From Patescibacteria group bacterium (GTDB lineage Bacteria > Patescibacteriota > Minisyncoccia > UBA6257 > 02-FULL-45-10c): DNA of 50,574 nt. Shown here piece after piece: positions 36,851 to 44,685 of the stretch (within the stretch, counting starts at the first letter, position 1; each line of letters starts with the position of its first letter). The DNA lies in contig JAGWYA010000001.1 of assembly GCA_018969615.1 (NCBI GenBank), forward strand, positions 118,567-169,140, read 5' to 3'. The notes beneath the pieces were generated by a model, which made no database searches, was not told the origin of the DNA, and worked only from the letters and a program-made list of their open reading frames with translations. The translations under genes were made by a program, and so were the position numbers.

Positions 36851-37261
36851 TTATTTTTGTTTCTTGGCTCCGTACTTGCTGCGCTGCTGATGGCGAGCAT
36901 CAACACCGGACGTATCCAATACGCCGCGAACGATGTGATAGCGGACACCCGGAAGGTCCTTAACCTTTCCGCCGCGGATCATCACCACCGAGTGTTCCTG
37001 GAGGTTGTGTCCCTCGCCCGGAATATACGCGGTCACCTCCATGCCGTTCGTCAAACGTACGCGGGCAACTTTCCGCAACGCTGAGTTCGGCTTTTTCGGA
37101 GTCGTCGTGAAAACTTTCAAGCACACACCGCGCTTGAACGGTGAGTTCGATTTTACCGGACGGTTCAGAATGTAATTAAAATAACGCCCAAGCGCCGGCG
37201 ATTTTGTTTTTGAGCGATTGACCTTGCGGCCCTGCTTTACAAGCTGTCGTATCGTTGGCAT
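36851..37261 (-). CDS. rpsL: 30S ribosomal protein S12
   Basis: S12 takes part in decoding at the A site. The 136-residue protein has the start [13 protein letters not shown], the loop [20 protein letters not shown] with the Lys tied to streptomycin response, and [32 protein letters not shown]. It is first in the str operon. A strong promoter lies 15 nt upstream, so the leader is only about 10 nt and has no Shine-Dalgarno sequence. Confidence 0.98.
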   Translation of the reverse strand: MPTIRQLVKQGRKVNRSKTKSPALGRYFNYILNRPVKSNSPFKRGVCLKVFTTTPKKPNSALRKVARVRLTNGMEVTAYIPGEGHNLQEHSVVMIRGGKVKDLPGVRYHIVRGVLDTSGVDARHQQRSKYGAKKQK

Positions 37262-37276
37262 AGATTGATAGGTAAA

Positions 37277-37306
37277 AGTATATCAAAAAGACCTGCAAAA
37301 TGTCAA
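37277..37306 (-). promoter_or_regulatory. Strong promoter of str operon
   Basis: TTGACA, an 18-bp spacer and TATACT, with TG one base upstream of the -10 (TGATATACT). It is the best promoter match on the minus strand. The -10 ends 15 nt before the rpsL ATG, predicting a leader of about 9-10 nt. Confidence 0.85.
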
Positions 37307-37328
37307 CTGAGCTCGGACAGTCTTTCCC

Positions 37329-37370
37329 AGTCTTTCCCGGAAACGTAACTCACAGTTTCCGGGAAAGACT
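37329..37370. repeat. Perfect 16-bp inverted repeat upstream of str promoter
   Basis: AGTCTTTCCCGGAAAC and its exact complement are separated by 10 bp. No T-tract follows on either side, so it is not a typical terminator. A further direct copy of AGTCTTTCCC-like sequence (CAGTCTTTCCCAGTCTTTCC) lies on the promoter side. It sits 22 bp upstream of the rpsL -35 box. Confidence 0.75.
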
Positions 37371-37396
37371 ATCCTCACTTAAAAAGTATAAATTCA

Positions 37397-37421
37397 AATA
37401 AAAATAGGCATTGCTGCCTAT
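37397..37421 (-). terminator. Terminator of PDZ gene
   Basis: A 7-bp stem ATAGGCA/TGCCTAT with a 4-nt loop overlaps the stop codon of the PDZ gene and is followed by TTTTATTT on the minus strand. Confidence 0.75.
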
Positions 37422-37903
37422 TGTGCGACGCTCGGAGCAAGCTTCAGGAGCTTTGGCGTCGGCTTCAGATGAATCACGCGGTCGTTCCGCTGAACCACCA
37501 CATCCAACGGATGATCAAGCGAAGCGCTGTTGCAGATGGCCCTCAGGTCATCCACCAGAAAAATTTTCCGCGGACCCACGGCAACGATCGTATCACCAAC
37601 ACGGAATCCAGCATCTGCCGCGGGGGTATGCGGATACACATCCGTTACCGTAAGCGAAGACCCGTCGAATCCGAGTCCGAGTCCTTCAAAAAGTCCCTTG
37701 CGGGCCAGATCGATGTGATCGACGAGTTGATGGCGCAAGCCATCCATCTGATTCTGCAGCAAGAGATTTTTCGAGTACAGCTTCACTGACAGACCCGCGA
37801 GGGCTGCGGATGCCATGACCAAAAGAAAGATCACGATGCCGAACACGTCATGTAAAGTCGACGACTTCTTGTCGGGCACCTCGGACTTCATGTCGTTCTC
37901 CAT
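37418..37903 (-). CDS. Membrane-anchored PDZ-domain protein
   Basis: A 161-residue protein with a cytoplasmic N-terminus, one membrane segment (about residues 20-42), and a PDZ domain (residues about 78-150: GLGLGFDGSSLTVTDVYPHT, AADAGFRVGDTIVAVG). There is no protease domain. The start at 37903 rather than 37933 is set by the Shine-Dalgarno GGAAGGAGG 4-5 nt upstream. The next gene upstream is an S41 protease that also has a PDZ domain, so the two may act on related extracytoplasmic substrates; this is inference. Confidence 0.8.
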   Translation of the reverse strand: MENDMKSEVPDKKSSTLHDVFGIVIFLLVMASAALAGLSVKLYSKNLLLQNQMDGLRHQLVDHIDLARKGLFEGLGLGFDGSSLTVTDVYPHTPAADAGFRVGDTIVAVGPRKIFLVDDLRAICNSASLDHPLDVVVQRNDRVIHLKPTPKLLKLAPSVAQ

Positions 37904-37976
37904 CCGACCTCCTTCCTTGTTAAGTTGTAGCAACGACCTGAATATATCCTACTTCTTTTGAAACCATTTGGTCAAT

Positions 37977-38006
37977 AAAAAATCTCCCGACACGTTGTCG
38001 GGAGAT
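37977..38006 (-). terminator. Terminator of S41 protease gene
   Basis: A 10-bp stem ATCTCCCGAC/GTCGGGAGAT with a 5-nt loop is followed by TTTTTT on the minus strand, just past the stop codon. The TTGACC of the next gene's probable promoter follows at once. Confidence 0.85.
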
Positions 38007-38012
38007 ACCTTT

Positions 38013-39263
38013 TTACTTCGCCAGCTTCACCGCTTCCTGAATGGCGCGCTGGAGCTGAAGGTCGTCCTTCGGGCCGTTGACGACCTTCGGATTTTTCACC
38101 GGGATCGTCGGCGAGATGCCGATGTGATGGACCTTGATCAGCTTCGGACCGATGAACCACTCGGCGCTGGTCAGATGCAACTCCCCTCCGTTCGGAAGCG
38201 AAAGAAGGGATTGCATGATGCCTTTGCCGAAGCTCTTCTGTCCGACGATGACCGCGTGCACCACGTACTTCAGGTATCCCGAGAAGATCTCGGAAGCGCT
38301 GGCGCTGTTTCCATTAATGAGCACGACCACGTGCTCATGCCGGAAGACGCCGACCAGTGGGCTGATGACCGTCATATCGTGAACCGGATCGTCGCGCCAC
38401 CGCGTGTACAGGATCGTCGCATGCCACTTGGCAGGAGCGAACCAGGAACACATGTTGAGCGCCGCGCCGACCTTGCCGCCGCCGTTGTTTCGCAGATCGA
38501 TGATCAGCGAACGGGCGCCGGAGTGCCGGAGCTTCTGTACGGCAGCGTAGAACTGCTGAGCGACATCGCCGCCGAAGGCGGTGACCCTGACGTAGCCGAC
38601 GTTCCGCCGGACCATCTTCACGCCCCTTACGAACGGGATCATGATGAGTGCACGGGTAAGAACGTACAGATCCCTTCCCTTATTGTTCTTCAGGATCAAA
38701 CCGACTTTCGTGCCGGGTTTCCCGAGGATCAGCTGGACCGTATCCCGAAGCTTCGTTTCTTTCGCCATGCCCTGAAGCATCGTCCATCCGGACGTACCGG
38801 CGGACGAAACCTCCACGACCACATCGCCTTTCCGCATTCCCGCTTTTTGAGCGGGAGATCCGGGAATGACGTCAACAACCTTCACGTCGCCGCTCTTGTC
38901 GAGCTCCATAGTGGCGCCGATGCCGGCATACTTGCCGTCCATGAACGAACGGTCCTCCTGGCGATGAGCCGCAGGCGGAAGGTACATGCTGTACCGGTCC
39001 GTACATGCGGACACGCCGCCCTCAAGGATATCCTCGAGGCATTTCGCCTTGTCGACCGGCTTGTAATACTCGTCGTGGATCATCTGAACGATCTGGAGAA
39101 GCAGGCCGAGGCTCTTTCCTTCGCGTGCCATATCGGCATCGACGGAATGAGCGTATGAAGGCGCTTCAGGATCGAGCGTCGGATTCCCCTGCCGGTCCAT
39201 ACCGGCGGCAGCAAACGACGCGGACGTCAACGCAATGACCATCGCGAGAGCGATGCGCTTCAT
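38013..39263 (-). CDS. S41-family C-terminal processing protease
   Basis: A 416-residue secreted serine protease of the CtpA/Prc type. A signal peptide (residues 1-21, cleavage after AAA or AAG) is followed by a helical region, a PDZ domain (about 108-195, GIGATMELDKSGDVKVVDVI) and the catalytic core. The nucleophile Ser lies in NGNSASASEIFSG (318-330), and K347 and Q351 in SFGKGIMQ complete the Ser/Lys/Gln set. The start at 39263 is set by the Shine-Dalgarno AGAGG 7 nt upstream; the track's start at 39329 is too early. Confidence 0.92.
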   Translation of the reverse strand: MKRIALAMVIALTSASFAAAGMDRQGNPTLDPEAPSYAHSVDADMAREGKSLGLLLQIVQMIHDEYYKPVDKAKCLEDILEGGVSACTDRYSMYLPPAAHRQEDRSFMDGKYAGIGATMELDKSGDVKVVDVIPGSPAQKAGMRKGDVVVEVSSAGTSGWTMLQGMAKETKLRDTVQLILGKPGTKVGLILKNNKGRDLYVLTRALIMIPFVRGVKMVRRNVGYVRVTAFGGDVAQQFYAAVQKLRHSGARSLIIDLRNNGGGKVGAALNMCSWFAPAKWHATILYTRWRDDPVHDMTVISPLVGVFRHEHVVVLINGNSASASEIFSGYLKYVVHAVIVGQKSFGKGIMQSLLSLPNGGELHLTSAEWFIGPKLIKVHHIGISPTIPVKNPKVVNGPKDDLQLQRAIQEAVKLAK

Positions 39264-39367
39264 TGTTTTTCCTCTTATGTCATTTTCAAGGTGTACATTC
39301 AGTACATCACACGGCAAACCCAAATACAATAGAAAAATCGCTCTTTTTCTTTACCAGCCGTGAGATC

Positions 39368-39994
39368 TTAGTGGCCGGCAAACAACAGATACAATCCGTT
39401 CACGATCGGCTGTAAAAATCCAAGTCCAAAAAAGATAAAAAAGAACAAAATGAGGAGCCCGTACTGCTCCAGGAACCGCTGCAGATTCCCGTATCGGTCA
39501 GGAAGCACGGCGAACAAAAGTTTCGAACCGTCGAGCGGCGACACCGGGATCAGATTGAAGATCGCCAGAATGATATTGATATAGACGATCATACCGAAGA
39601 ACATCGCCAGGGTTCCCACCGCCGCGGTTGCGGGAACGAAATTCAGTGCGCGGATGCACAGGCCGAACACCAATGCCAATCCGAGATTACTCAGCGGTCC
39701 CGCCGCGCCGATCAGCGCCGCGCCCTTTTTCGGCTCCTTCAAATTGTACGGATTATACGGCACCGGTTTCGCCCAGCCGAACAGGATCGGGCTCTGCATC
39801 AGGAAGAGCAGCCCTGGCAGAATAATGGAGCCGACCGGATCGATGTGGTTCAACGGATTCAAGTTCAGCCGGTTCATATTCTTCGCGGTGTCGTCGCCGA
39901 GATGGTACGCCATCAAGCCGTGCGACACTTCATGCACCATGACGGAGAAAATAAAAACAATGAATTGAAAAACAAGGATAAGGACGTCGTTCAT
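39368..39994 (-). CDS. Site-2 protease family (M50) membrane protease
   Basis: A 208-residue polytopic metalloprotease. HEVSH near residue 22 gives two zinc ligands, and NLIPVSPLDGSKLL near residue 147 gives the third (LDG motif). It lacks the PDZ domain of RseP and belongs to the short M50B group. It probably cleaves transmembrane proteins. A TATTCT box ends 9 nt before the ATG inside the end of the preceding gene, so it may be both leaderless and co-transcribed. Confidence 0.9.
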   Translation of the reverse strand: MNDVLILVFQFIVFIFSVMVHEVSHGLMAYHLGDDTAKNMNRLNLNPLNHIDPVGSIILPGLLFLMQSPILFGWAKPVPYNPYNLKEPKKGAALIGAAGPLSNLGLALVFGLCIRALNFVPATAAVGTLAMFFGMIVYINIILAIFNLIPVSPLDGSKLLFAVLPDRYGNLQRFLEQYGLLILFFFIFFGLGFLQPIVNGLYLLFAGH

Positions 39995-40009
39995 ATACCG
40001 TACAGAATA

Positions 40010-40957
40010 CTACAAGATCGGCTTCGGCGGGAGCTGGTTCTGATAGAGCTGCGGATCGATCGTGCGCGTGAAGCACTGCTGCCCGCTCTCATGGTTCCAA
40101 TTCTGCATCGTACGGTCCGAAGACATCGGAACCGCTTGCGGGAACGAGATCGCCGCATCGGATGCAAGATCGAACTGCGCGCAGAGCGTGAATGACAGCG
40201 GACCGTTCGTGCTATAGCCGTACGCCGCGCCGGTCTCAGGATCCGTCGGGATCTGATAACCGCTGATATCGTTATTGAGCGCGGTCAGGTCCTGGGGAAG
40301 CGCCTGCTTCTGGACCCAATAGGAAACCAGCTGCGACTGGACGCCCTGCAGATCGCTTACCCGCTGTTCATCGAACCGGTACAACCGCGCCTTGAACGGC
40401 GATCCCGCCGTAAAAAATCCGAAAATAATGCTCACCGCAACGACCGCGGACGTGATCCAGAGGAACAGCTTTTTCCTTTTTTCAGAAAGCCCGTGGCGCA
40501 GGTCAAGCAGATAATACGCAAAGATCGCGGAAACCACCGCCAGCACGATCAGCACCTTCAAAATAAACCGCACGGTCAGATCGCCGCCGAGAAAATTAAA
40601 CACGAGCGTCACGAGATCGCCGATGATAATAACCGATGCGAGGAACAGCGTGAAATAGACCAGCCACTTTCTGATCTTCAGCTCGCGCGCTTCCGGGATC
40701 TCGGCATATTCACGGTTGAGCATGTGCATCACCCAGGCGTACACCGGAAACACGATCACCAGCGACGCCATCGCCCAACGGATCCCATTCGCTACGCCGG
40801 AATAATAGATCGGCGACAGCGGGTCGGGAAAGAAAAGGTTCACATACTGGAACAGCAGCGTCATCAATCCGGCCGCGCTCATATACAGCGCGATCATCGA
40901 AAGAAGGTGCATGAACACATCCTTCGGAACATTCACCTTTTTTTCGTGGAAAAACAT
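40010..40957 (-). CDS. DUF5671 membrane protein
   Basis: A 315-residue protein. The first half holds four or five membrane segments matching DUF5671 (PKDVFMHLLSMIALYMSAAG at residues about 10-29). After a further membrane segment near residue 175 comes an extracytoplasmic part reminiscent of type IV pilin-like tails (DLQGVQSQLVSYWVQKQALP and a C-terminal Cys pair). Function is unknown; the family is frequent in Parcubacteria. No Shine-Dalgarno sequence, AT-rich spacer upstream. Confidence 0.8.
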   Translation of the reverse strand: MFFHEKKVNVPKDVFMHLLSMIALYMSAAGLMTLLFQYVNLFFPDPLSPIYYSGVANGIRWAMASLVIVFPVYAWVMHMLNREYAEIPEARELKIRKWLVYFTLFLASVIIIGDLVTLVFNFLGGDLTVRFILKVLIVLAVVSAIFAYYLLDLRHGLSEKRKKLFLWITSAVVAVSIIFGFFTAGSPFKARLYRFDEQRVSDLQGVQSQLVSYWVQKQALPQDLTALNNDISGYQIPTDPETGAAYGYSTNGPLSFTLCAQFDLASDAAISFPQAVPMSSDRTMQNWNHESGQQCFTRTIDPQLYQNQLPPKPIL

Positions 40958-40997
40958 GGTTTTAAAAATATTTTTTTAATCGAGAGCGAGAATATTT

Positions 40998-41963
40998 TTA
41001 TTTGATCAGTTTTTTAAATTCCTCAACCAGCGGCACCGGCTCCGGGTCGATCCCGTATTCCTTGGCGAGATGATACGCCGTCCAATCGGCGATCAGCGTG
41101 GACGAAAAGATCTTATGGACCGGGCTCTTGCCGTTCACGATCACGACCTCCACCGGCAATCCCCGCTCGCGGTACAGACGCTCCGTCACGTTCATGCGCT
41201 TCAGGATCCGCGGATGATCGTTCGCGTCCTTCAAAAAGACGAAGAAGAATCGCTGCGACAGTTCGCGCGTTTTTTCCTTCACGTCGAACCCGTTCATCTC
41301 ATTATGGTTCAGTTCCGGCAGCAAACCGGAGAACGCCGGAACCTTGCCGGTCTCGTTCAAACGGATCTTCCAGTTATACGCGAGCGCGCCGTTCCGCTCC
41401 GAGGCGTAGATGATCGGTACATTCCCCTTCAGTTTCTTCGCAAGCGTTTTTCCCGCCCGTTCGTATTCGGTCGACTTCAATAAATGCGCCAGTGCGCCGG
41501 CTTCGCGGAGCCTGGCCGTATCGCCGGTCATTTTCAAAAGCGCCATGAACGCATAGCCGACCGCCGTGCGCGGCTGGATGCCGTGCGGCAGCTGGATATA
41601 CGGCCTCTTGTTCTTCCGCGCAAGATCAAGCAGCTTCCCGCCCGCCGCGATCACCGCCACCGGCAGCTTCGCCTTGAGCGCCTTATGGAACCCGTCGAGC
41701 GTCTCTTCGGTGTTCCCCGAATAGGAGCTTGCGATGAACAGACTTTGTTTCAAAGTCTTCTTTGGAAGGTTCGGCAGTCCGTAATCGCGATGCGAATAGA
41801 TCTCCGCCGAGGGGTTCCAGATCTCAACCAGACCGGCCGCCAGGTTCGAACCGCCCATCCCGCCGATCACAAAAGAAGAGGTCTTCTTCAATCCCTTCGC
41901 GTTCTCCACCACCGGAACGAACTCGAACTGCTTATGAAAATTCTTCAAAGATTCGTACATCAT
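40998..41963 (-). CDS. Bifunctional phosphoglucose/phosphomannose isomerase
   Basis: A 321-residue SIS-domain enzyme. The first SIS domain has GGMGGSNLAAGLVE and SSYSGNTEETLDG, and the C-terminal half has the conserved LNHNEMNGFD region with the catalytic Glu and His. Such enzymes isomerise glucose-6-P and mannose-6-P to fructose-6-P, feeding glycolysis and sugar-nucleotide synthesis. A TATACT box 8 nt before the ATG predicts a leaderless mRNA. Confidence 0.9.
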   Translation of the reverse strand: MMYESLKNFHKQFEFVPVVENAKGLKKTSSFVIGGMGGSNLAAGLVEIWNPSAEIYSHRDYGLPNLPKKTLKQSLFIASSYSGNTEETLDGFHKALKAKLPVAVIAAGGKLLDLARKNKRPYIQLPHGIQPRTAVGYAFMALLKMTGDTARLREAGALAHLLKSTEYERAGKTLAKKLKGNVPIIYASERNGALAYNWKIRLNETGKVPAFSGLLPELNHNEMNGFDVKEKTRELSQRFFFVFLKDANDHPRILKRMNVTERLYRERGLPVEVVIVNGKSPVHKIFSSTLIADWTAYHLAKEYGIDPEPVPLVEEFKKLIK

Positions 41964-41971
41964 ATATCTTT

Positions 41972-41977
41972 AGTATA
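41972..41977 (-). promoter_or_regulatory. -10 box of sugar isomerase, leaderless
   Basis: TATACT ends 8 nt before the first of two tandem ATG codons. Confidence 0.6.
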
Positions 41978-42026
41978 GCCGAGACGGTGATCCGGTTCTG
42001 TGCACATGCGCCGATCGTCCGCCGTC

Positions 42027-42446
42027 CTATTGGCCCTGGCCGAGGTCGATCGTCACGTTCGTCGTCATTCCCTGCGTGATCGTCACCTGCTTTTGGATGT
42101 TCGCGGAGCTTTGCGGATAGGCTTTCGGGAACGTATACGGATTGAAAAAGACCGTCCAGCTGCCGACCGGAACGTTCACGAACGTCGCCGTACCCGTGTC
42201 ATCGGTTTGCATCACCGTCTTCCGCCCGCCCGGCGTACCAACATCCACTTCCACGCCCGCCGGCGACAGACCGAACCCCGTCACCGAAACCTGCAGCTCT
42301 CCGAACTCGGTCGCATGATCGTTCAGCTGATACGGCGCGACCCGGTCGCCGCCGATCACATAAAAATTACGCACCAACGGAACGGCGACGAAGCCGATCG
42401 CGATGCATCCTATGACAATGGCGATGCTCAGTGCGATATTTTTCAT
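42027..42446 (-). CDS. Anchored carboxypeptidase-regulatory/SpaA-like protein
   Basis: A 139-residue protein with an N-terminal membrane anchor (residues 5-25) and a beta-rich outer domain with VDVGTPGGRKTVMQTDDTGT followed by GSWTVFFNPY, like the carboxypeptidase-regulatory or prealbumin-like folds that decorate surface proteins. Exact family is uncertain. It is the last gene of a three-gene run with the 311-residue anchored protein (7 nt) and DUF5652. Confidence 0.68.
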   Translation of the reverse strand: MKNIALSIAIVIGCIAIGFVAVPLVRNFYVIGGDRVAPYQLNDHATEFGELQVSVTGFGLSPAGVEVDVGTPGGRKTVMQTDDTGTATFVNVPVGSWTVFFNPYTFPKAYPQSSANIQKQVTITQGMTTNVTIDLGQGQ

Positions 42447-42453
42447 AGCAGTC

Positions 42454-43389
42454 TCAACGGATCCCGCTGTCGCAGGAAAGCGTTGCGTACGTAAATTGGT
42501 CCGCGGTCACGGTGAATTCTTTTGACGTGCATCGCGGCAGCGGCGTTCCGCTGGCCGGCGTCACCAGATAAGTTCCCGCGGCAAGATCGGCTTTGAACGC
42601 GCCGTCGGCGTCGCTCTTTTCGGTCGCAAGCGGCGCAGGATCGCCGGCGCGCGAGATAACGACGTCGGTCTTATACGGCTTCGGAGCGCAGTTCGGGTCC
42701 GGCGGCATTTTTTCAACCGGGCAGGTCGGTGAGATCGTAACCACTCCGATGATCCCGCTTCCCGTCTGAGAGGTGAAGGTGAACGAATCCACGATCGAAC
42801 GGAGCGTTGCGGAAAAAGCCGCCTGATCGAATTCCTTCACCGCACCGTCGGGATAATTATGGATATTCCCCGAATGTAAAAGCGCGACGATCTCGTAGCA
42901 GCTGCCGTGCTTGATCGTCCGCCAGGTCGTCAGGTCGTAGTAATTCCCCGCGCCGACGCCCAATGAATGGAATTCAGAAAAGGTCGTCCCATTGATCTGG
43001 ACCGTGCTCGATGCCGTTTCGCCCTGGACCGTCACCAGACAATTCCCGACCGCCACGGGAGCCGGGTTCACGCCGATGAACACGCCCGCCTCGGACAGGT
43101 TCGTTCCCTTCATCATGTCTGACGGCAATACGACGGCCGCGACCGGCGCAGCCGTCTCCGGGAGATATCCGGACGAGAACGACTGCTCGATGGCTGCGTT
43201 CCGCGGATACCACAGTGAAAACCCGTATTCCGTATTCGTATACAACGCCGACTTGACCCCCTGGACGATCACCGGCTGATTGTTATCTTCCAGCGAATGT
43301 TCCGTGACCGTGTCCACCGCAACGGATACGACAGCGGCGATAAGAAGGACCTCAAGGAAGATGATCCAGTGTTTCAGAACGAATCGCAT
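42454..43389 (-). CDS. Membrane-anchored exported protein, unknown
   Basis: A 311-residue protein with a single N-terminal anchor (residues about 9-28). The outer part is beta-rich. The middle resembles lipoprotein-like domains (TEYGFSLWYPRNAAIEQSF). The C-terminal 85 residues (CPVEKMPPDPNCAPKPYKTD and SDADGAFKADLAAGTYLV) look like a carboxypeptidase-regulatory domain with paired Cys, similar in type to the next gene's domain. No enzyme motif is seen. It starts 5 nt after DUF5652. Confidence 0.7.
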   Translation of the reverse strand: MRFVLKHWIIFLEVLLIAAVVSVAVDTVTEHSLEDNNQPVIVQGVKSALYTNTEYGFSLWYPRNAAIEQSFSSGYLPETAAPVAAVVLPSDMMKGTNLSEAGVFIGVNPAPVAVGNCLVTVQGETASSTVQINGTTFSEFHSLGVGAGNYYDLTTWRTIKHGSCYEIVALLHSGNIHNYPDGAVKEFDQAAFSATLRSIVDSFTFTSQTGSGIIGVVTISPTCPVEKMPPDPNCAPKPYKTDVVISRAGDPAPLATEKSDADGAFKADLAAGTYLVTPASGTPLPRCTSKEFTVTADQFTYATLSCDSGIR

Positions 43390-43394
43390 AGGGA

Positions 43395-43628
43395 TTAAGC
43401 CGAATGATGATGCGCGCTCTTCGCGTGCTCGGCCTGAGCCAGCCGCTTGCTGAAAACGAAGATATAGAGGATCTCAAGCAGTCCGAGCGTGTTGATGATC
43501 AAAAGCGCGATAAACCATTTTTGATCGCCGCGACGGGCCGAGGTCCATAACGCTACGCCCTTCCACGGGAGCGTCCATAATGCTGCAAGCAGGATCCAAA
43601 CCGACTCATTCGAAAGAAATGTATTCAT
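43395..43628 (-). CDS. DUF5652 small membrane protein
   Basis: A 77-residue protein with two membrane segments and the central PWKGVALWTSARRGDQKWF stretch, followed by NTLGLLEILYIFVFSKR. This matches DUF5652, a small family common in Patescibacteria with unknown role. The mRNA is probably leaderless, since TATACT ends 6 nt before the ATG. It is first in a run with two anchored surface proteins. Confidence 0.85.
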   Translation of the reverse strand: MNTFLSNESVWILLAALWTLPWKGVALWTSARRGDQKWFIALLIINTLGLLEILYIFVFSKRLAQAEHAKSAHHHSA

Positions 43629-43634
43629 AATTAT

Positions 43635-43640
43635 AGTATA
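43635..43640 (-). promoter_or_regulatory. -10 box of DUF5652, leaderless
   Basis: TATACT ends 6 nt before the ATG, so the start point should coincide with the start codon. Confidence 0.65.
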
Positions 43641-43660
43641 CCTTATTTTGTCTTTTTGTT

Positions 43661-44029
43661 TTAGCGCTCACCGAAAAAGTTGTAGTGGAACACCACCGCA
43701 AGATAGATGCCCGCCAGGACGAAGAACGTCAGCAAACCGGCGCCGATCGCCGTCCGCGTTCCGTATTTCGGCGCAAGCCAGGAGACCACCAGCATATACG
43801 GCACCCAGGAAATGATCGTGCCGACGAGCACGAACAGCGCATGCTGCGCCACTGCCGCTCCCCCGCGCGATTCGCCGATAAAAATATACGCCACCAGCGT
43901 GAACACCGGCATCAGCGTCGCGAACCCGGACGCAAGCCGGAAACCGCTTTCTTCCAGCGCCACAATAAGGACCGTGAAGATCCCGCCGGTCAGGAAATAA
44001 ATGAGATAGTTTTTAATGAGTGGGGGCAT
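43661..44029 (-). CDS. GlpM/DUF3147-like membrane protein
   Basis: A 122-residue protein with four membrane segments. The order of hydrophobic blocks and the stretch ATLMPVFTLVAYIFIGESRG resemble GlpM and DUF3147 proteins (PLFPTFALIAHYIVG type). Function is unknown. The track start at 44056 would place the promoter inside the gene. I chose the ATG at 44029 because TATACT ends 7 nt upstream of it. Confidence 0.7.
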   Translation of the reverse strand: MPPLIKNYLIYFLTGGIFTVLIVALEESGFRLASGFATLMPVFTLVAYIFIGESRGGAAVAQHALFVLVGTIISWVPYMLVVSWLAPKYGTRTAIGAGLLTFFVLAGIYLAVVFHYNFFGER

Positions 44030-44036
44030 AGATATT

Positions 44037-44042
44037 AGTATA
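44037..44042 (-). promoter_or_regulatory. -10 box of GlpM-like gene, leaderless
   Basis: TATACT ends 7 nt before the ATG at 44029. Confidence 0.6.
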
Positions 44043-44090
44043 CTCTCTTCGATCAATTAGTAATTATAGTAGTTAATTACAAGATAGCTA

Positions 44091-44564
44091 TTAATCCTCA
44101 GGAAAGGTTATCTTATTTAAAGCAATAAAATTTCTCCACTCCTCGATACATTCGGATGCTAATTTAAATGCATTATATTTCTTATTACTAATCGTCAATT
44201 CCAGCGTTGACGAAGCAACCAAACCCCTTGGCGTAAAATTAATTTTAATATGGGTATTTATTTTTTCTAGCCTCTTATTTGATCTCGCCGCTTGCCAGCC
44301 AGCATGCTTAAAAGCGTTACAATAATCAGCGGCAAGAGATAAAGATTGACTCTCACTAATATATCTCTCGACATCTAAAAGAAGATCTATATCCTTATCT
44401 TTCTTCAGCCAATCTTTAAAATGATAGCATTGATTAAAGAAATCTTCGGCGGCATCTCTGGAATCGGTATTACTAATCGTATTCCCGTTATCAGTTTCTA
44501 TCTTCTTTAATCTGACATATGATCGCAACATACTGCGATATTTATCTACGGCATTAAATTCCAT
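44091..44564 (-). CDS. Unknown AT-rich-island protein (CYHFKDWL family)
   Basis: A 157-residue soluble helical protein. It carries CYHFKDWL and ADYCNAFKHAG, a pattern I have seen in uncharacterised proteins of mobile regions, possibly with a HEPN-like helical bundle; this is not established. RLEKINTH would fit an Rx6H motif but could be chance. The track start at 44702 overlaps the ClpP-like gene. I prefer the ATG at 44564, which has a TACGAT box 8 nt upstream. Base composition is much more AT-rich than the rest of the window, suggesting horizontal transfer together with the ClpP-like gene. Confidence 0.65.
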   Translation of the reverse strand: MEFNAVDKYRSMLRSYVRLKKIETDNGNTISNTDSRDAAEDFFNQCYHFKDWLKKDKDIDLLLDVERYISESQSLSLAADYCNAFKHAGWQAARSNKRLEKINTHIKINFTPRGLVASSTLELTISNKKYNAFKLASECIEEWRNFIALNKITFPED

Positions 44565-44572
44565 AGTACGAC

Positions 44573-44578
44573 ATCGTA
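44573..44578 (-). promoter_or_regulatory. Possible -10 box of the FKDWL gene
   Basis: TACGAT, preceded by TGGA, ends 8 nt before the ATG at 44564. Weaker than the other leaderless promoters. Confidence 0.35.
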
Positions 44579-44685
44579 TCCAATGCCAATTAAAAATTAA
44601 TTGGCTTATTTTTAAAAATGATGATGACTTTAGATAATTTTTAAAGCCGAATATTGCAAAGTTAAAAATCTTTCCGAAATAAATT

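Noticed and set aside
37968-39158. 396-residue plus-strand ORF
   Set aside because: It is antisense to the S41 protease, whose signal peptide, PDZ domain and catalytic motifs are clear. The ORF arises from codon bias and has no domain or start signal.
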